Below, piece after piece: positions 1 through 7,851 of a DNA stretch of 64,000 nt. Each line of letters starts with the position of its first letter. Position 1 is the stretch's first letter. The position numbers were made by a program, and so were the translations under genes. The DNA comes from Allosphingosinicella deserti (GTDB lineage Bacteria > Pseudomonadota > Alphaproteobacteria > Sphingomonadales > Sphingomonadaceae), in the NCBI RefSeq assembly GCF_003012735.1, contig NZ_PXYI01000015.1, positions 1-64,000 on the forward strand. The letters run 5' to 3'. The notes beneath the pieces were generated by a model, which did no database searches, was not told the origin of the DNA, and worked only from the letters and a program-made list of their open reading frames with translations.

Positions 1-44
1 ACCTGCTTTGCCAGATCCAGCCCAATCGTAGTAACATCGCCCAT
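1..44 (-). CDS. IS110-family transposase, N-terminal start only (cut by window edge)
   Basis: Reading leftwards from the ATG at 44, the codons give MGDVTTIGLDLAKQ before the window ends. This matches the usual opening of IS110/IS1111-type transposases, whose RuvC-like DEDD domain begins with a conserved 'VGLDLAK' strand carrying the first catalytic Asp. A purine-rich GAGGGAGG lies just upstream of the ATG on this strand, a good ribosome binding site. IS110 elements lack clear terminal inverted repeats, so the element boundary cannot be placed; it probably ends in the 45-294 stretch. Only 14 residues are visible, so the family call rests on a short motif. Confidence 0.6.
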   Translation of the reverse strand, partial: MGDVTTIGLDLAKQ

Positions 45-294
45 GGACGCCTCCCTCAAGTGGCAGTTTGACACTCCACTTTGGCACATAGATGCCGTCG
101 GGGGGCGTCCACCCCATCACCCTCCCCGGCTGTTGCCGGCGCGACCGCCGGGGACGGTGGCGAATGTCAGCTCTCGCGCGGCAGGCTGACCTTGGCAGTG
201 TGCATGCGCCAGATCGGGAGCTACGACGTGCTCCGACCCAAACCGGACTTTGGATTACCGCTCGCTAAGAGGCGCATCAGTTGTGCGCGAAAGC

Positions 295-924
295 TTATTG
301 GCAGAAGTCGGTGCCCGCCCAGTCGCTCGTCAGCTTCATCCACGGCTCCCCTTCTGGTGCCAAGATCACAACAAGGCTGCGCCTCCCCTTGGGCGCGGCC
401 TGCAGGTGTGCACCTTTCGGAACTATGTAGCTCTCACCCGCCTGGATCTTTTGCCGATCAGTTGGCGTCTCCGTGCATTGCTCGCCGTCGATCACGTAGA
501 AGGCTTCCGGGCCCGAGTGGCTGTGAGCTCGCGTTCGCATACCGGGAGTGAACCAGGATTCCATGAACCGAGCGACGATCGGCCTTCCAGGTGCCATTGT
601 GAACGGCCCTGCAACGTGGTGCGGAGGTAAGGCCGCCTCGTTCTTCTCTGACGATAGGATGTAAAGCCACCAGCGGCCGTGGGCTCGAACGGTGGCACTC
701 CACGGACGCCCATTAGCGCTCGCGTTCGCCGCGTCTTCGCTCGCAGCGGGCACGATATGCCAGTAAAGCGTTGCTGGAGGCTTATCGATTGTCACCTGCG
801 TCGTGAAGAAGCAGCCGGACTTACCGACATTCTCCCGAGCAGGCGCGGTGCATGCGCCGGGGACAGGAGGCGTCCCCTGTAGGGCGAGAACCGCGAGCAC
901 GCCAAAACCTGCACCCAGCATCAT
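295..924 (-). CDS. Secreted cupin-domain protein
   Basis: A 209-residue protein. The first about 24 residues are hydrophobic (MMLGAGFGVLAVLAL...) and end in a PGA-type cleavage site, so it is probably exported. Residues about 110-200 look like a single cupin barrel: 'RTRAHSHSGPEAFYVIDGE' is a cupin motif 1 with His and Glu metal ligands, followed by a glycine-rich turn and 'YIVPKGAHLQAAPKGRR', a motif 2. The start is supported by GGAGG five bases upstream of the ATG at 924. The substrate is unknown. It stands alone, between a transposase start and a DUF4279 fragment, so context gives no hint of the pathway. Confidence 0.72.
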   Translation of the reverse strand: MMLGAGFGVLAVLALQGTPPVPGACTAPARENVGKSGCFFTTQVTIDKPPATLYWHIVPAASEDAANASANGRPWSATVRAHGRWWLYILSSEKNEAALPPHHVAGPFTMAPGRPIVARFMESWFTPGMRTRAHSHSGPEAFYVIDGEQCTETPTDRQKIQAGESYIVPKGAHLQAAPKGRRSLVVILAPEGEPWMKLTSDWAGTDFCQ

Positions 925-1199
925 GGTCCCTCCAGCTCAGCGAGAGCAACATCTCATCGATACCCGACGCCCGCAACGCCTGATCTCACGAACTCACCCC
1001 CAAGCGGCTACGACCGCTTCTCCTTGCGATTCAGCTGTCTCCAACACTCAGCGGAGCTGCAACGACGAAGGTCAGTTTTCGTGCGACGGTATGACGTTGG
1101 CGCCGCCGCGTGTTCAGATCGGGACGGTGGTCCGGGTCCGACCCAAGTCGGACGTCGGGACGCCGCCCGGGACAGCGACAGGCGTCCAGCAGCGGACGC
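925..1199. other. Intergenic, no gene seen
   Basis: Between the cupin start and the DUF4279 fragment. Small frames here have no RBS or recognisable family and look like shadows. It must contain the promoter of the cupin gene, but I see no convincing -35/-10 pair. Confidence 0.5.
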
Positions 1200-1442
1200 T
1201 TAGGCAGGCTCGTCCAAACCGTAGATGTCGAGATCAAGAAGAAGGCCACGGTCACCAAGGCGCGCCAGCGTTTCGGAACGCAGGGTCAAGCCCTCGTTCC
1301 CGCTGGCCAGGAACAATCCACAGAAAACCCGCCCACGAAACCGCTGTGAAAATGAGCGCCACGCGGGAAGGTCGAAAGATAAGCTGTCGAGGAGATCGGT
1401 GATCTGGCGGTCCAGATCACCAGGCTGACGCCGCTCCGCCAT
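1200..1442 (-). pseudogene. DUF4279 protein, C-terminal fragment
   Basis: The 80 codons end with the C-terminal signature of DUF4279 proteins: 'W..FS.RFRG.VFCGLFLASGNEG' followed by 'L..LGDRGLLLDLDIYG'. Full-length members are usually about 130-150 residues with an N-terminal 'Y..L...G..L.P..I...LG..P' half, which is absent here. The reading frame stays open a little upstream of the ATG at 1442 but the sequence no longer resembles the family. It looks truncated at the N-terminal side, next to the integrase region, which suggests that the element arriving at about 1.45-1.55 kb cut the gene. Function of DUF4279 is unknown. Confidence 0.55.
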
Positions 1443-1536
1443 TTTGCCCCTCAGGGGGCATAGCCAAAACCCACCTAACCTGCTATAAAGTAGCGGAAAT
1501 TAGCGGATTTCTTGTCCCGCAGCGTCCCGCGAAATT

Positions 1537-1580
1537 CCAGCAGACCCCACACAAAGTGTGGGGTAAAGTGTGGGGTAAAA
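1537..1580 (+). promoter_or_regulatory. Inverted and direct repeats upstream of the integrase
   Basis: The arms ACCCCACAC and GTGTGGGGT form a 9-bp inverted repeat with a 3-base loop. The right arm is then repeated directly (AGTGTGGGGTAA twice, period 12) immediately before the integrase ATG at 1585. Such clustered repeats beside a tyrosine recombinase gene are typical of arm-type integrase sites or an operator. The function is inferred from position only. Confidence 0.45.
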
Positions 1581-1584
1581 TGGC

Positions 1585-2730
1585 ATGGGGAAACTCACAG
1601 CACTGAGGGTGAAGGCGGCTTCAGCCCCGGGCCGTTATGCGGATGGGGACGGACTCTTTCTTGAAGTCTCCGAATCTGGCTCTCGTCGCTGGATGTTGCG
1701 GGTGCAAGCCAATGGCAGGCGACGCGATATCGGACTGGGTTCCTTGAAGGGCGTGTCCTTGGCCGCTGCCCGCGGCGTTGCCGCGACCATGCGCTAGAAA
1801 ATTGCGGACGGGATCGACCCCGTCGCTGAGCGGAGGCAGGAGCGCCTGATTATCCCGACGTTCAAGGAAGCCGCTACGCTCGTCTTTGAAGAACACAAGC
1901 CCGGCTGGAAAAACGGGAAGCACCAAGCGCAGTGGTTCTCGACGCTTGAGAATTACGCTTTCCCCAAGCTGGGGCGCCGGCTCGTTAGCGACATAGAGGG
2001 GCCGGTCATCCGTGACGTGCTGGCGCCTATCTGGCTCAGCAAGCCTGAGACCGCGCGCCGTGTCCGCCAGCGAATCGCCACGGTTCTCGACTGGTCGTAC
2101 GCGAAAGGGTTCAGGGCCACGGAGGCGCCGATCCGGTCGCTTGCCAAGGGCCTCCCTCGCCAGCCGAAGAAGGGAAACCACTTCGCGGCCATGCCATATG
2201 AGCAGGTCCCCGAATTCATTGCACGCCTGCGGGAGCGCGAATCCGTAGGTCGCGTTGCCCTTGAAGCGCTGATCCTTACGGCCGCTCGATCTGGAGAGAT
2301 CCGGTGTGCAGTATGGGACGAGTTGGATCTCGCCGAGGGACTTTGGACCGTTCCTGGTTCGCGGATGAAAATGGGCCGCCAGCATGTCGTCCCCCTTGCA
2401 CCGCAAGCGATCGACGCCTTTCGGCGGGCGCGGGGCTACGCCAGCGCAGCGAGCGATCTAGTCTTTCCTGGGCAAAGGCGGAAGAGGCCGCTGTCCGATA
2501 TGACGCTGTTGAAGATCCTGCGCGATATGGAACTGGACGTCACCGTGCACGGGTTTCGTTCAGCGTTCCGGGACTGGGTGGCCGAGCAGACGAACTATCC
2601 GGGCGAGATCGCGGAAGTCGCTCTGGCTCACTCCGTTGCTAACAAAGTTGAGGCGGCCTATCGGCGCACCGACTTTCTTCGGAAGCGAACGCTTCTGATG
2701 AACGACTGGGCTGCATATTGCTACGGGTAG
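1585..2730 (+). pseudogene. P4-type tyrosine recombinase (integrase) with in-frame amber codon
   Basis: One continuous frame of 382 codons interrupted only by TAG at 1795-1797. Before the stop lies the N-terminal DUF4102-type arm-binding domain (MGKLTALRVKAASAPGRYAD, then LFLEV..SGSRRW). After it the frame continues 'KIADGIDPVAERR' and on through the core-binding and catalytic domains. The catalytic set is present: Arg in 'TAARSGEIR', the 'HGFRSAFRDW' box, His in 'ALAHSV' and the nucleophile Tyr in 'AAYRRTD'. In relatives the codon before KIADGIDP is usually Gln or Lys, so a single CAG to TAG change is the likely lesion. Without suppression the product would be a 70-residue stub. A downstream restart at 2017 would lack the arm-binding domain. 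Confidence 0.85.
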
Positions 2731-2743
2731 TCCGCTCAGAAAC

Positions 2744-3676
2744 GTGGAGCAGTCCGCCATCTACGGCAACCGTTGCCTGCCGGAGACGCCCGCTGCGGGG
2801 TATCTCTCCGGTGAAGGTATCATCGTTCATTCGATCGACGAGGTGAACCAGGCGCTGAAGCGCTGCGAGTATTTGTGGGTGGACATCGCCCGCGACGGGA
2901 TCGCGCTGTACGAGCTTCCGAAGCGCGAGCTTGCGACCCCGATGCCGGCTTCACCGCAAGACGCATATGAGATGGCCAGCGGATTTTTCAGTGCTCAGCT
3001 CGCGGCAACTGATCGCTGGCCTAAGCTTGCCGACGTCTCCCTCGCTGAGCAGAAAGCGGACGCCGAATGGGCTAAAGCCGCCGCGTTCAATCTTCATCAA
3101 GCGGCGGAAACGGCCTGCGCTTGCTTCCTCTTGGTGCGGACGTTGTACTTCCCACGCTCGCACAACATCAAGTTTCTGCGGTCGCTGGCGGAAGACGGTG
3201 AGCCGCGCCTTATCAAGGCATGGCCGCGCGCAACGAAGCTGGATCGGCGCAGGTTCGGGATGGTGAAGCGTGCCTATGTCGAGGCGCGATATTCGGCGAA
3301 CGATGAGATCGGGCGCGACGATCTTGAAGCGCTGAGCGATTGCGTGCGGCGGTTGCGTGACCTAGTGGAGGAGGTGTCGTGCGCTCGATTGGAAGGTCTA
3401 TGGAATGCGGCAGATCCTGGCGCAGTCCTCCCGGAGCGCAGCTGGCATGTCTGGAAGCGACAGCGAAAGCGGCGACGTCCTGCCTTCTTGGGGCATCTGG
3501 ATCGATGTGGAGGGCTTCAGCAATCTGTGGTCCGCCGGCGATCTCGCGCTGCGAGGCCTCCAGCATCTGACGCGCATGATCTTCGCGATCGGGACTCGCT
3601 GCTATCCCGAGGATCCCGACCGGCTTTTCGCGCACCAGATCGGGGACGGCTTCTATATCGCCAGCGACTTCCATGA
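2744..3676 (+). pseudogene. Truncated HEPN-domain gene (paralogue of the 24.8 kb gene)
   Basis: From 'IIVHSIDEVNQALKR' (about 2818) to 'RLRDLVEEVS' (about 3380) this frame is closely similar to the C-terminal two thirds of the nucleotidyltransferase-HEPN protein at 24793-25713, including 'TLYFPRSHNIKFLRSLAED' and 'KLDRRRFGMVKRAYVEARYSA'. The nucleotidyltransferase domain is missing: homology starts abruptly about 80 bases after the integrase stop. The first 25 residues, from the GTG at 2744, are unrelated. At the other end the relative stops soon after 'VEHVSRERLEAM', whereas here the frame runs on to 3676 out of frame over the next gene. The tail after about 3440 is probably meaningless. It is likely a remnant, though a HEPN-only product cannot be excluded. 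Confidence 0.7.
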
Positions 3677-4232
3677 GGCTTCGCTTGATCGGTGCGCCGC
3701 TATTGCGGTTGCGCTGATGCGCGGCATGACCGCGGCAGGCTGCGTTGCGCGCGCGGCGATCGCCGAGGGCGACCTCGCGGACTATTCAGGCTGCCGTCCG
3801 CCCGAGGTGCAGAAGCAGGCGGTCCGCGACGGTGACGACGACGTCATCTCCCTAGGCGAGGGCATCATGACTCTCCAGGCAGTCATGGGCCAGGGCATCA
3901 TCAATGCGGTGACGCTGGACAAGCTCACGGACACCAAGGGCGCCATCCTGACCATTGCTGCCGCCAAGAAGGCGCGGCTCTCGCCCGCATTTCGCACCGC
4001 GCCGCTCGAGGCAAATTCGGAGGTTCTGGCGATCGATTGGGTGCATTCGAGCGCTCCGCTGATCGACCGCGTCGCGTCTCAGTCCGGGCTCGGAACGATC
4101 GATCCAGCGGTCTTGGAGGATCGTCTTCGAACCTACGTGGCCACGCACCGCCTGAAGAGCAGCTGGAGCACTCCGACCTTCCGGTACGCAGGTCTTAGGG
4201 AGAAGGCGGCATCTGAACCGGAGATTTCATAA
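3447..4232 (+). CDS. Class III nucleotide-cyclase-like protein
   Basis: About 261 residues if the ATG at 3447 is used; the same frame also has an ATG at 3405. The N-terminal half has the landmarks of a class III cyclase fold: 'WIDVEGFS' with the first metal-binding Asp, then 47 residues later 'HQIGDGFYIA' with the second Asp, then 'VARAAIAEGDLADYSG' in the place of the usual 'R.GI..G' strand. That order and spacing is what bacterial cyclases and the Pycsar cyclases show. The C-terminal part ('SSAPLIDRVASQSGL') is unassigned. It is followed 26 bases later by a PD-(D/E)XK-like gene, so a signal-plus-effector pair is possible. The family call is from motifs only; substrate cannot be told. Confidence 0.5.
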   Translation: MSGSDSESGDVLPSWGIWIDVEGFSNLWSAGDLALRGLQHLTRMIFAIGTRCYPEDPDRLFAHQIGDGFYIASDFHEASLDRCAAIAVALMRGMTAAGCVARAAIAEGDLADYSGCRPPEVQKQAVRDGDDDVISLGEGIMTLQAVMGQGIINAVTLDKLTDTKGAILTIAAAKKARLSPAFRTAPLEANSEVLAIDWVHSSAPLIDRVASQSGLGTIDPAVLEDRLRTYVATHRLKSSWSTPTFRYAGLREKAASEPEIS

Positions 4233-4237
4233 CGGTA

Positions 4238-4256
4238 TTTTTTTTTTGGGGGGGGG
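4238..4256 (+). repeat. T10G9 homopolymer tract between two genes
   Basis: Ten T (4238-4247) followed directly by nine G (4248-4256). It starts five bases after the stop of the cyclase-like gene and ends two bases before the ATG at 4259. The G run occupies the Shine-Dalgarno position, so slippage would change ribosome-site spacing or strength rather than the reading frame. Tracts like this are rare in a high-GC genome and prone to length change. Confidence 0.9.
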
Positions 4257-4258
4257 CA

Positions 4259-5263
4259 ATGATGAAGGCATTGGAGAAGGGCAGCGAAGTTACCGCCATG
4301 CTGGGTGCATGGAAGCGCGCTTTCGCAACGGGGGCCGAGGTCATTGGAACGATGGGTGGCCAGAAGGTATTCTGGCACGAAGCGTTCGGTATTTGGGGCA
4401 TGTTCGGAACGACAGGCGGGAAAGAGAATATCGTACGCCCCTGGAACGCGTTCGGGCAGAAGCCGCATGATTTCCGTGGCAACATCATCGTCGAGATCAA
4501 CATGCCGCCCCGTGGGATTGATCAGAATCTCCAGGCGATGTTCGCGCAAGACAGCGCGGGCCGCCGTTGGCTTTTGCATCAGGGACGCATGAGCGTTGCC
4601 GGGGCGCGGGTCACTGAGGCCGATTTCATTGCGGCGACGGGGCTCAAACCAACCAAGGTCACATTCAGCGACGGCACGTCGGGCGCCTACCACAAGATCG
4701 CCAATCTGAGCGCTTCAGCCATAATCATCCAGGAGCAGATTGCAGCTTTCATCGCGCATTGCTCCAGGGCGCGGCTCGTCAAGCTGGCGAAGGGTGAAGC
4801 CGTGGCCGACCTGACACAGGTTGAGGCCTGGGAGCGAGGCCTGAGCCCGGAATTGGTTGGCACCTTCGCGTTCGCGCCGCGGGCGGGCGGAACCGGGCGC
4901 CGCGTTCATGGCGAAATCTGGCGGGCACTTGCGGCCGAACTGAAGCGCCGCAAGACGCCGCATTCGAACGATCGGGTCTCGCAATACGGCCCGGACCTTT
5001 ACACCTATGCCAGAGGGCCGAAAGTCCTGTTCGAGATCAAATCGGGATGCGGCGCGAACGACATCTTCGAAGCTGTTGGGCAGCTCCACATCTACGACCG
5101 CCTGCTGGGAGGTGGATACCGCAAGGTGCTGGTGGTGCCGGAAGGCATGGGCAAGGCACTGCATGGGCCGCTTGCCAGCTTGGCGATCGCCACGGTCGAG
5201 TTTCAGCGGAGTAGCGGAAAGATCATTCTCGCCCAGAAACCGCTGGACAAATGCCTTGCCTGA
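4259..5263 (+). CDS. PD-(D/E)XK nuclease-like protein
   Basis: 334 residues. Near residues 240-262 the sequence reads 'QYGPDLYTY' then 'VLFEIKSGC', a D..ExK arrangement typical of PD-(D/E)XK nucleases, followed by 'EAVGQLHIYDRLL' and 'YRKVLVVPE', the usual helix and strand after the active site. The N-terminal 200 residues ('KENIVRPWNAFGQKPHDFRGNIIVEIN') belong to no family I recognise and may carry recognition or sensing. The start at 4259 follows the G9 tract; a second ATG at 4262 is equally possible. Lying directly behind a cyclase-like gene in a defence-like island, it could be an effector nuclease. That role is inference. Confidence 0.55.
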   Translation: MMKALEKGSEVTAMLGAWKRAFATGAEVIGTMGGQKVFWHEAFGIWGMFGTTGGKENIVRPWNAFGQKPHDFRGNIIVEINMPPRGIDQNLQAMFAQDSAGRRWLLHQGRMSVAGARVTEADFIAATGLKPTKVTFSDGTSGAYHKIANLSASAIIIQEQIAAFIAHCSRARLVKLAKGEAVADLTQVEAWERGLSPELVGTFAFAPRAGGTGRRVHGEIWRALAAELKRRKTPHSNDRVSQYGPDLYTYARGPKVLFEIKSGCGANDIFEAVGQLHIYDRLLGGGYRKVLVVPEGMGKALHGPLASLAIATVEFQRSSGKIILAQKPLDKCLA

Positions 5264-5416
5264 TCCTTGAGCTTCGATTGCGGGAAACTGCATACGAACC
5301 CATTTCAAGGCCTCGGAGGGTAAGTTCCTTGACCTGCATAATTCCCGTTTCCACTGGCCGCCGAGCTCGAAGAGAGCCTTAACGCGGGGCCGATCATCGA
5401 TGACCTCGGCCGGCGC

Positions 5417-5728
5417 ATGCTGACGGAGGAGCAGTTCGCGCGCTTTAGTGGGCTGTCGATCCAAATCTATTCCGACGAGCACCCGCCGCCACATTTCCAC
5501 GTGCGCCACGCGGGTGCCAATGTGTCGTATGCTCTCGACACCGGGTGCCGCCTCCCCGAGATGAAGGGGCTGGAGAAATTCGACTGTAACATCTCCAGGT
5601 GGTGGGAGGATCATAAGTGCGAGCTAATCTTGATGTGGAACCGACTGCGGCCTTCCGATTGCCCGGTTGGTCCCGTTCACGTGCCTAAGGAATGCCTCAC
5701 AAATTTGAAGGAAGGTCACGATGATTGA
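5417..5728 (+). CDS. DUF4160 protein
   Basis: 103 residues with the DUF4160 signature 'IQIYSDEHPPPHFHVRHAG' and the later 'WW..H..EL...W' segment. These small proteins are usually encoded beside a DUF2442 or similar partner, and the pair has been suggested to be toxin-antitoxin-like, without firm proof. The frame is open upstream to 5339, so a non-ATG start further up is possible; the ATG at 5417 gives a normal domain length. Its end overlaps the next gene by eight bases (5721-5728), so the two are translationally coupled. Confidence 0.75.
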   Translation: MLTEEQFARFSGLSIQIYSDEHPPPHFHVRHAGANVSYALDTGCRLPEMKGLEKFDCNISRWWEDHKCELILMWNRLRPSDCPVGPVHVPKECLTNLKEGHDD

Positions 5729-6023
5729 ACTGCCCGAACTCGCCCGCGCGGCCATAGAAATCCTAGCTGCCAATCCGGCGCAGAGGGACGTTGAAATCGA
5801 TACTGCCGCCTTCACTCGTGCTCAGGTTTCCGAGTTGATCGATACGGTGTTCGAGGAGGGCGCCGCCGCTGGCATCGCGATCAAGGGGGTGGTGGTTGAT
5901 CCAATGCAAGTTCCGCTGCCGGGCGATGCGGAGTTCATCAACGCATTTCGTCGCGACGGTCGGCTGGTCTTCCTCGACATCAATGTCGACGACAAGGTGA
6001 TCGTTAAACGAGCAAAGCCGTGA
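5721..6023 (+). CDS. Hypothetical protein coupled to DUF4160
   Basis: 100 residues, family not recognised. It begins inside the end of the DUF4160 gene (eight-base overlap, GGAAGGTCACG just upstream as ribosome site), so the two are made together. The N-terminal half is predicted helical ('ARAAIEILAANPAQ', 'AQVSELIDTVFEEGAAAGIA'). The C-terminal half looks like alternating strands ('GRLVFLDINVDDKVIVKR'). It does not show the usual DUF2442 signature. By position it may be the partner of DUF4160; no function is claimed. Confidence 0.65.
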   Translation: MIELPELARAAIEILAANPAQRDVEIDTAAFTRAQVSELIDTVFEEGAAAGIAIKGVVVDPMQVPLPGDAEFINAFRRDGRLVFLDINVDDKVIVKRAKP

Positions 6024-6117
6024 TCGGATCCGACGCCAAAGTAGCGGAAGGCGGCGAAACTTACGCCCGCCGGCAGCCCGCGGGCGATGATCGTACTAGC
6101 TAAGGCTGGGCACCCCG

Positions 6118-6978
6118 TCATTCACCCTGCGATGGCCTGTCGCTCGACGATGAAAGGTGATCGAAGTCTAAGGAGTCGGTCTCACGGTAGCGCGCGGCCG
6201 TCATGGTGTCGTAAGCCACTGCTTGGCCCCGCAGGTTCTTGAATGCGCCCGTAGGCACAAACCTATCGATCAACTCGTCAACGAGCTTTTGTGCATTATC
6301 TGGAATGGCTGCAGCCTCCGGGAAAACGAAGAGGATCAGGACGTTGGGCTCGGCTGCGTCCCAGTCGGGGCTGTAGGCACGGATATCATCCGTGAGGCCA
6401 AGGAAGTTACCCATGGGGCTGTCTTTGCCATGGCGCTTGGTCACTTGCTGAGAAATCCGCGCCAGCGCCTTGTTGAAGTCGTCCGGGAACGCAAAGCGAA
6501 GGTGCTTCCTTGCGAGGGCTTCGGCGAATCGGCGGCGATCGTCCTCGCTGGGACATCCTATGATCCGTGCCTCCGGCGGGAGCGCAGCCAGCAGAGGCTT
6601 CTCAATGACCATCACACGATCGAGGTCTGCGACTAGGCCATGTGCTTCGAGCGCGGGCACGTACGCCCTGTGGGTGCTCTTACGAAACGCCGCCGGATTG
6701 CTGGTGTCGGAGGCGATGAGGGGCGCTACTTCGACATAGGGTCGCCGCTCTGAGTCTCGAACGATGTCGCACGTTTGGCTCAACACTGCGAAGCCAGGGA
6801 CATCGGTCATCACATCTAGGAGGAAGTCAGTTTGGTCAGCTCCCTCTGCTTGTAGTCGCGCGTCTCTCGACACCGGGGTGGCGGAATGGGCGAACGAGAC
6901 GAATGGAACCGCCAAGCCAAGGACCACATCCCCTTGCCGCCAATCCTTCATCTTAGCATCGACATCTTCCAGCCGCAT
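6118..6978 (-). CDS. Hypothetical protein with 'SQTCDIV' motif, third gene of a minus-strand operon
   Basis: 286 residues. The most distinctive feature is 'VLSQTCDIVRDSERRPYVEVAPLI' (about residues 64-88), a strand and Cys-containing motif I have seen in uncharacterised bacterial proteins but cannot tie to an activity. An N-terminal 'WRQGDVV' is also typical of that group. It sits 102 bases downstream of the HTH gene and in the same direction, so it is probably co-transcribed with the TIGR04255 and HTH genes. No signal peptide or membrane segment is visible. It could be the effector or accessory component of that operon; this is a guess from context. Confidence 0.6.
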   Translation of the reverse strand: MRLEDVDAKMKDWRQGDVVLGLAVPFVSFAHSATPVSRDARLQAEGADQTDFLLDVMTDVPGFAVLSQTCDIVRDSERRPYVEVAPLIASDTSNPAAFRKSTHRAYVPALEAHGLVADLDRVMVIEKPLLAALPPEARIIGCPSEDDRRRFAEALARKHLRFAFPDDFNKALARISQQVTKRHGKDSPMGNFLGLTDDIRAYSPDWDAAEPNVLILFVFPEAAAIPDNAQKLVDELIDRFVPTGAFKNLRGQAVAYDTMTAARYRETDSLDFDHLSSSSDRPSQGE

Positions 6979-7080
6979 GCCGCCCCCGTCCGGCCGGAAG
7001 GTTGTTCCGGTCGGGAGCGGCTTTGAGGCTTCGTCAGAACCCTCGTCTGGTGCGGTGGCTGAGATGTCCTGCGCTCCCGT

Positions 7081-7851
7081 TTACGGACGGCTCCGCCTCA
7101 GCCGGCGCGCGCTGGGCGTGCCGACGGGCAGGGCCTCAATATCCGGGGCAGGTGACAGCCGCGCAACGATGTCATCGCGAAGCCCGCCCGGGTTTGGCTT
7201 GTACTTGGATTTACCTTTTACGCCTGTCGCCATCGCGACGGCAGCCTCAAATCGCTCCTCTGCCAGCAGATCGTAGGCACTGACGGTGCCAGTCTGCCGA
7301 TCAAGAAGGCGGCGGCGCGTGGTCTGCTCATCGCCGGTGGCAATACGGTCAACGACATCCGCAAGGCTGCGCAACCGGCGCTCGTTGCCGCTGCTGATGG
7401 CATCCCCCGCCCGCCATTTGTGTAGTGCGCGACGGCTGATCTGAAGAAGTGGTGCGATTTCCTCGAACGTCAGGCCAGACCGAGACCGGATACGATCAAC
7501 AAGATCTTGCGCAGCAGTGCGCACGTGATCGTTGTCGGCGCGCGTCACCTGCGCCTCAGATGCCTCAACCGTGACTTCGGCTCGAAAGACATTTCCCCGG
7601 GCTGCCGCAACTCCGTCGTCGCCCGATCGTGACCTAGATGTCCGTGCCGTGTCAGTGTAGTTGCGCAGGCGCGCATCCGTGAAGCTGATCAGCGGAGACG
7701 TTGAACCTGTTCCGCTCCCCCCCTGAACCAAGATGCCTTGGAGGTGGCGGCGGATCGATCCCATTTGATTGAGCATCAGTTCTGGCGACGGAGTTGTTGC
7801 ATTTGCGGAGAATGCGATGGCGTCGCCGAATACGCCAGTGGTCGTCTTCAT
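7081..7851 (-). CDS. Helix-turn-helix protein, XRE/ParS-like
   Basis: 256 residues. The middle, about residues 115-165, reads 'LVDRIRSRSGLTFEEIAPLLQISRRALHKWRAGDAI', a clear helix-turn-helix, followed by 'RLRSLADVVDRIA', the layout seen in Xre/MbcA/ParS-type antitoxin-like regulators. The N-terminal 80 residues are Ser/Thr-rich and low in structure. Its ATG overlaps the stop of the TIGR04255 gene by four bases (7848-7851), so they are coupled. Four TGTGAACT-like octamers lie at the head of the operon and this protein is the obvious candidate to bind them, which would make the operon autoregulated. Confidence 0.65.
   Translation of the reverse strand: MKTTTGVFGDAIAFSANATTPSPELMLNQMGSIRRHLQGILVQGGSGTGSTSPLISFTDARLRNYTDTARTSRSRSGDDGVAAARGNVFRAEVTVEASEAQVTRADNDHVRTAAQDLVDRIRSRSGLTFEEIAPLLQISRRALHKWRAGDAISSGNERRLRSLADVVDRIATGDEQTTRRRLLDRQTGTVSAYDLLAEERFEAAVAMATGVKGKSKYKPNPGGLRDDIVARLSPAPDIEALPVGTPSARRLRRSRP

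Noticed and set aside
1795-1797. Reading the integrase TAG as a true end of a small protein
   Set aside because: The same frame continues immediately with the rest of the integrase, so an interrupted gene is the better reading.
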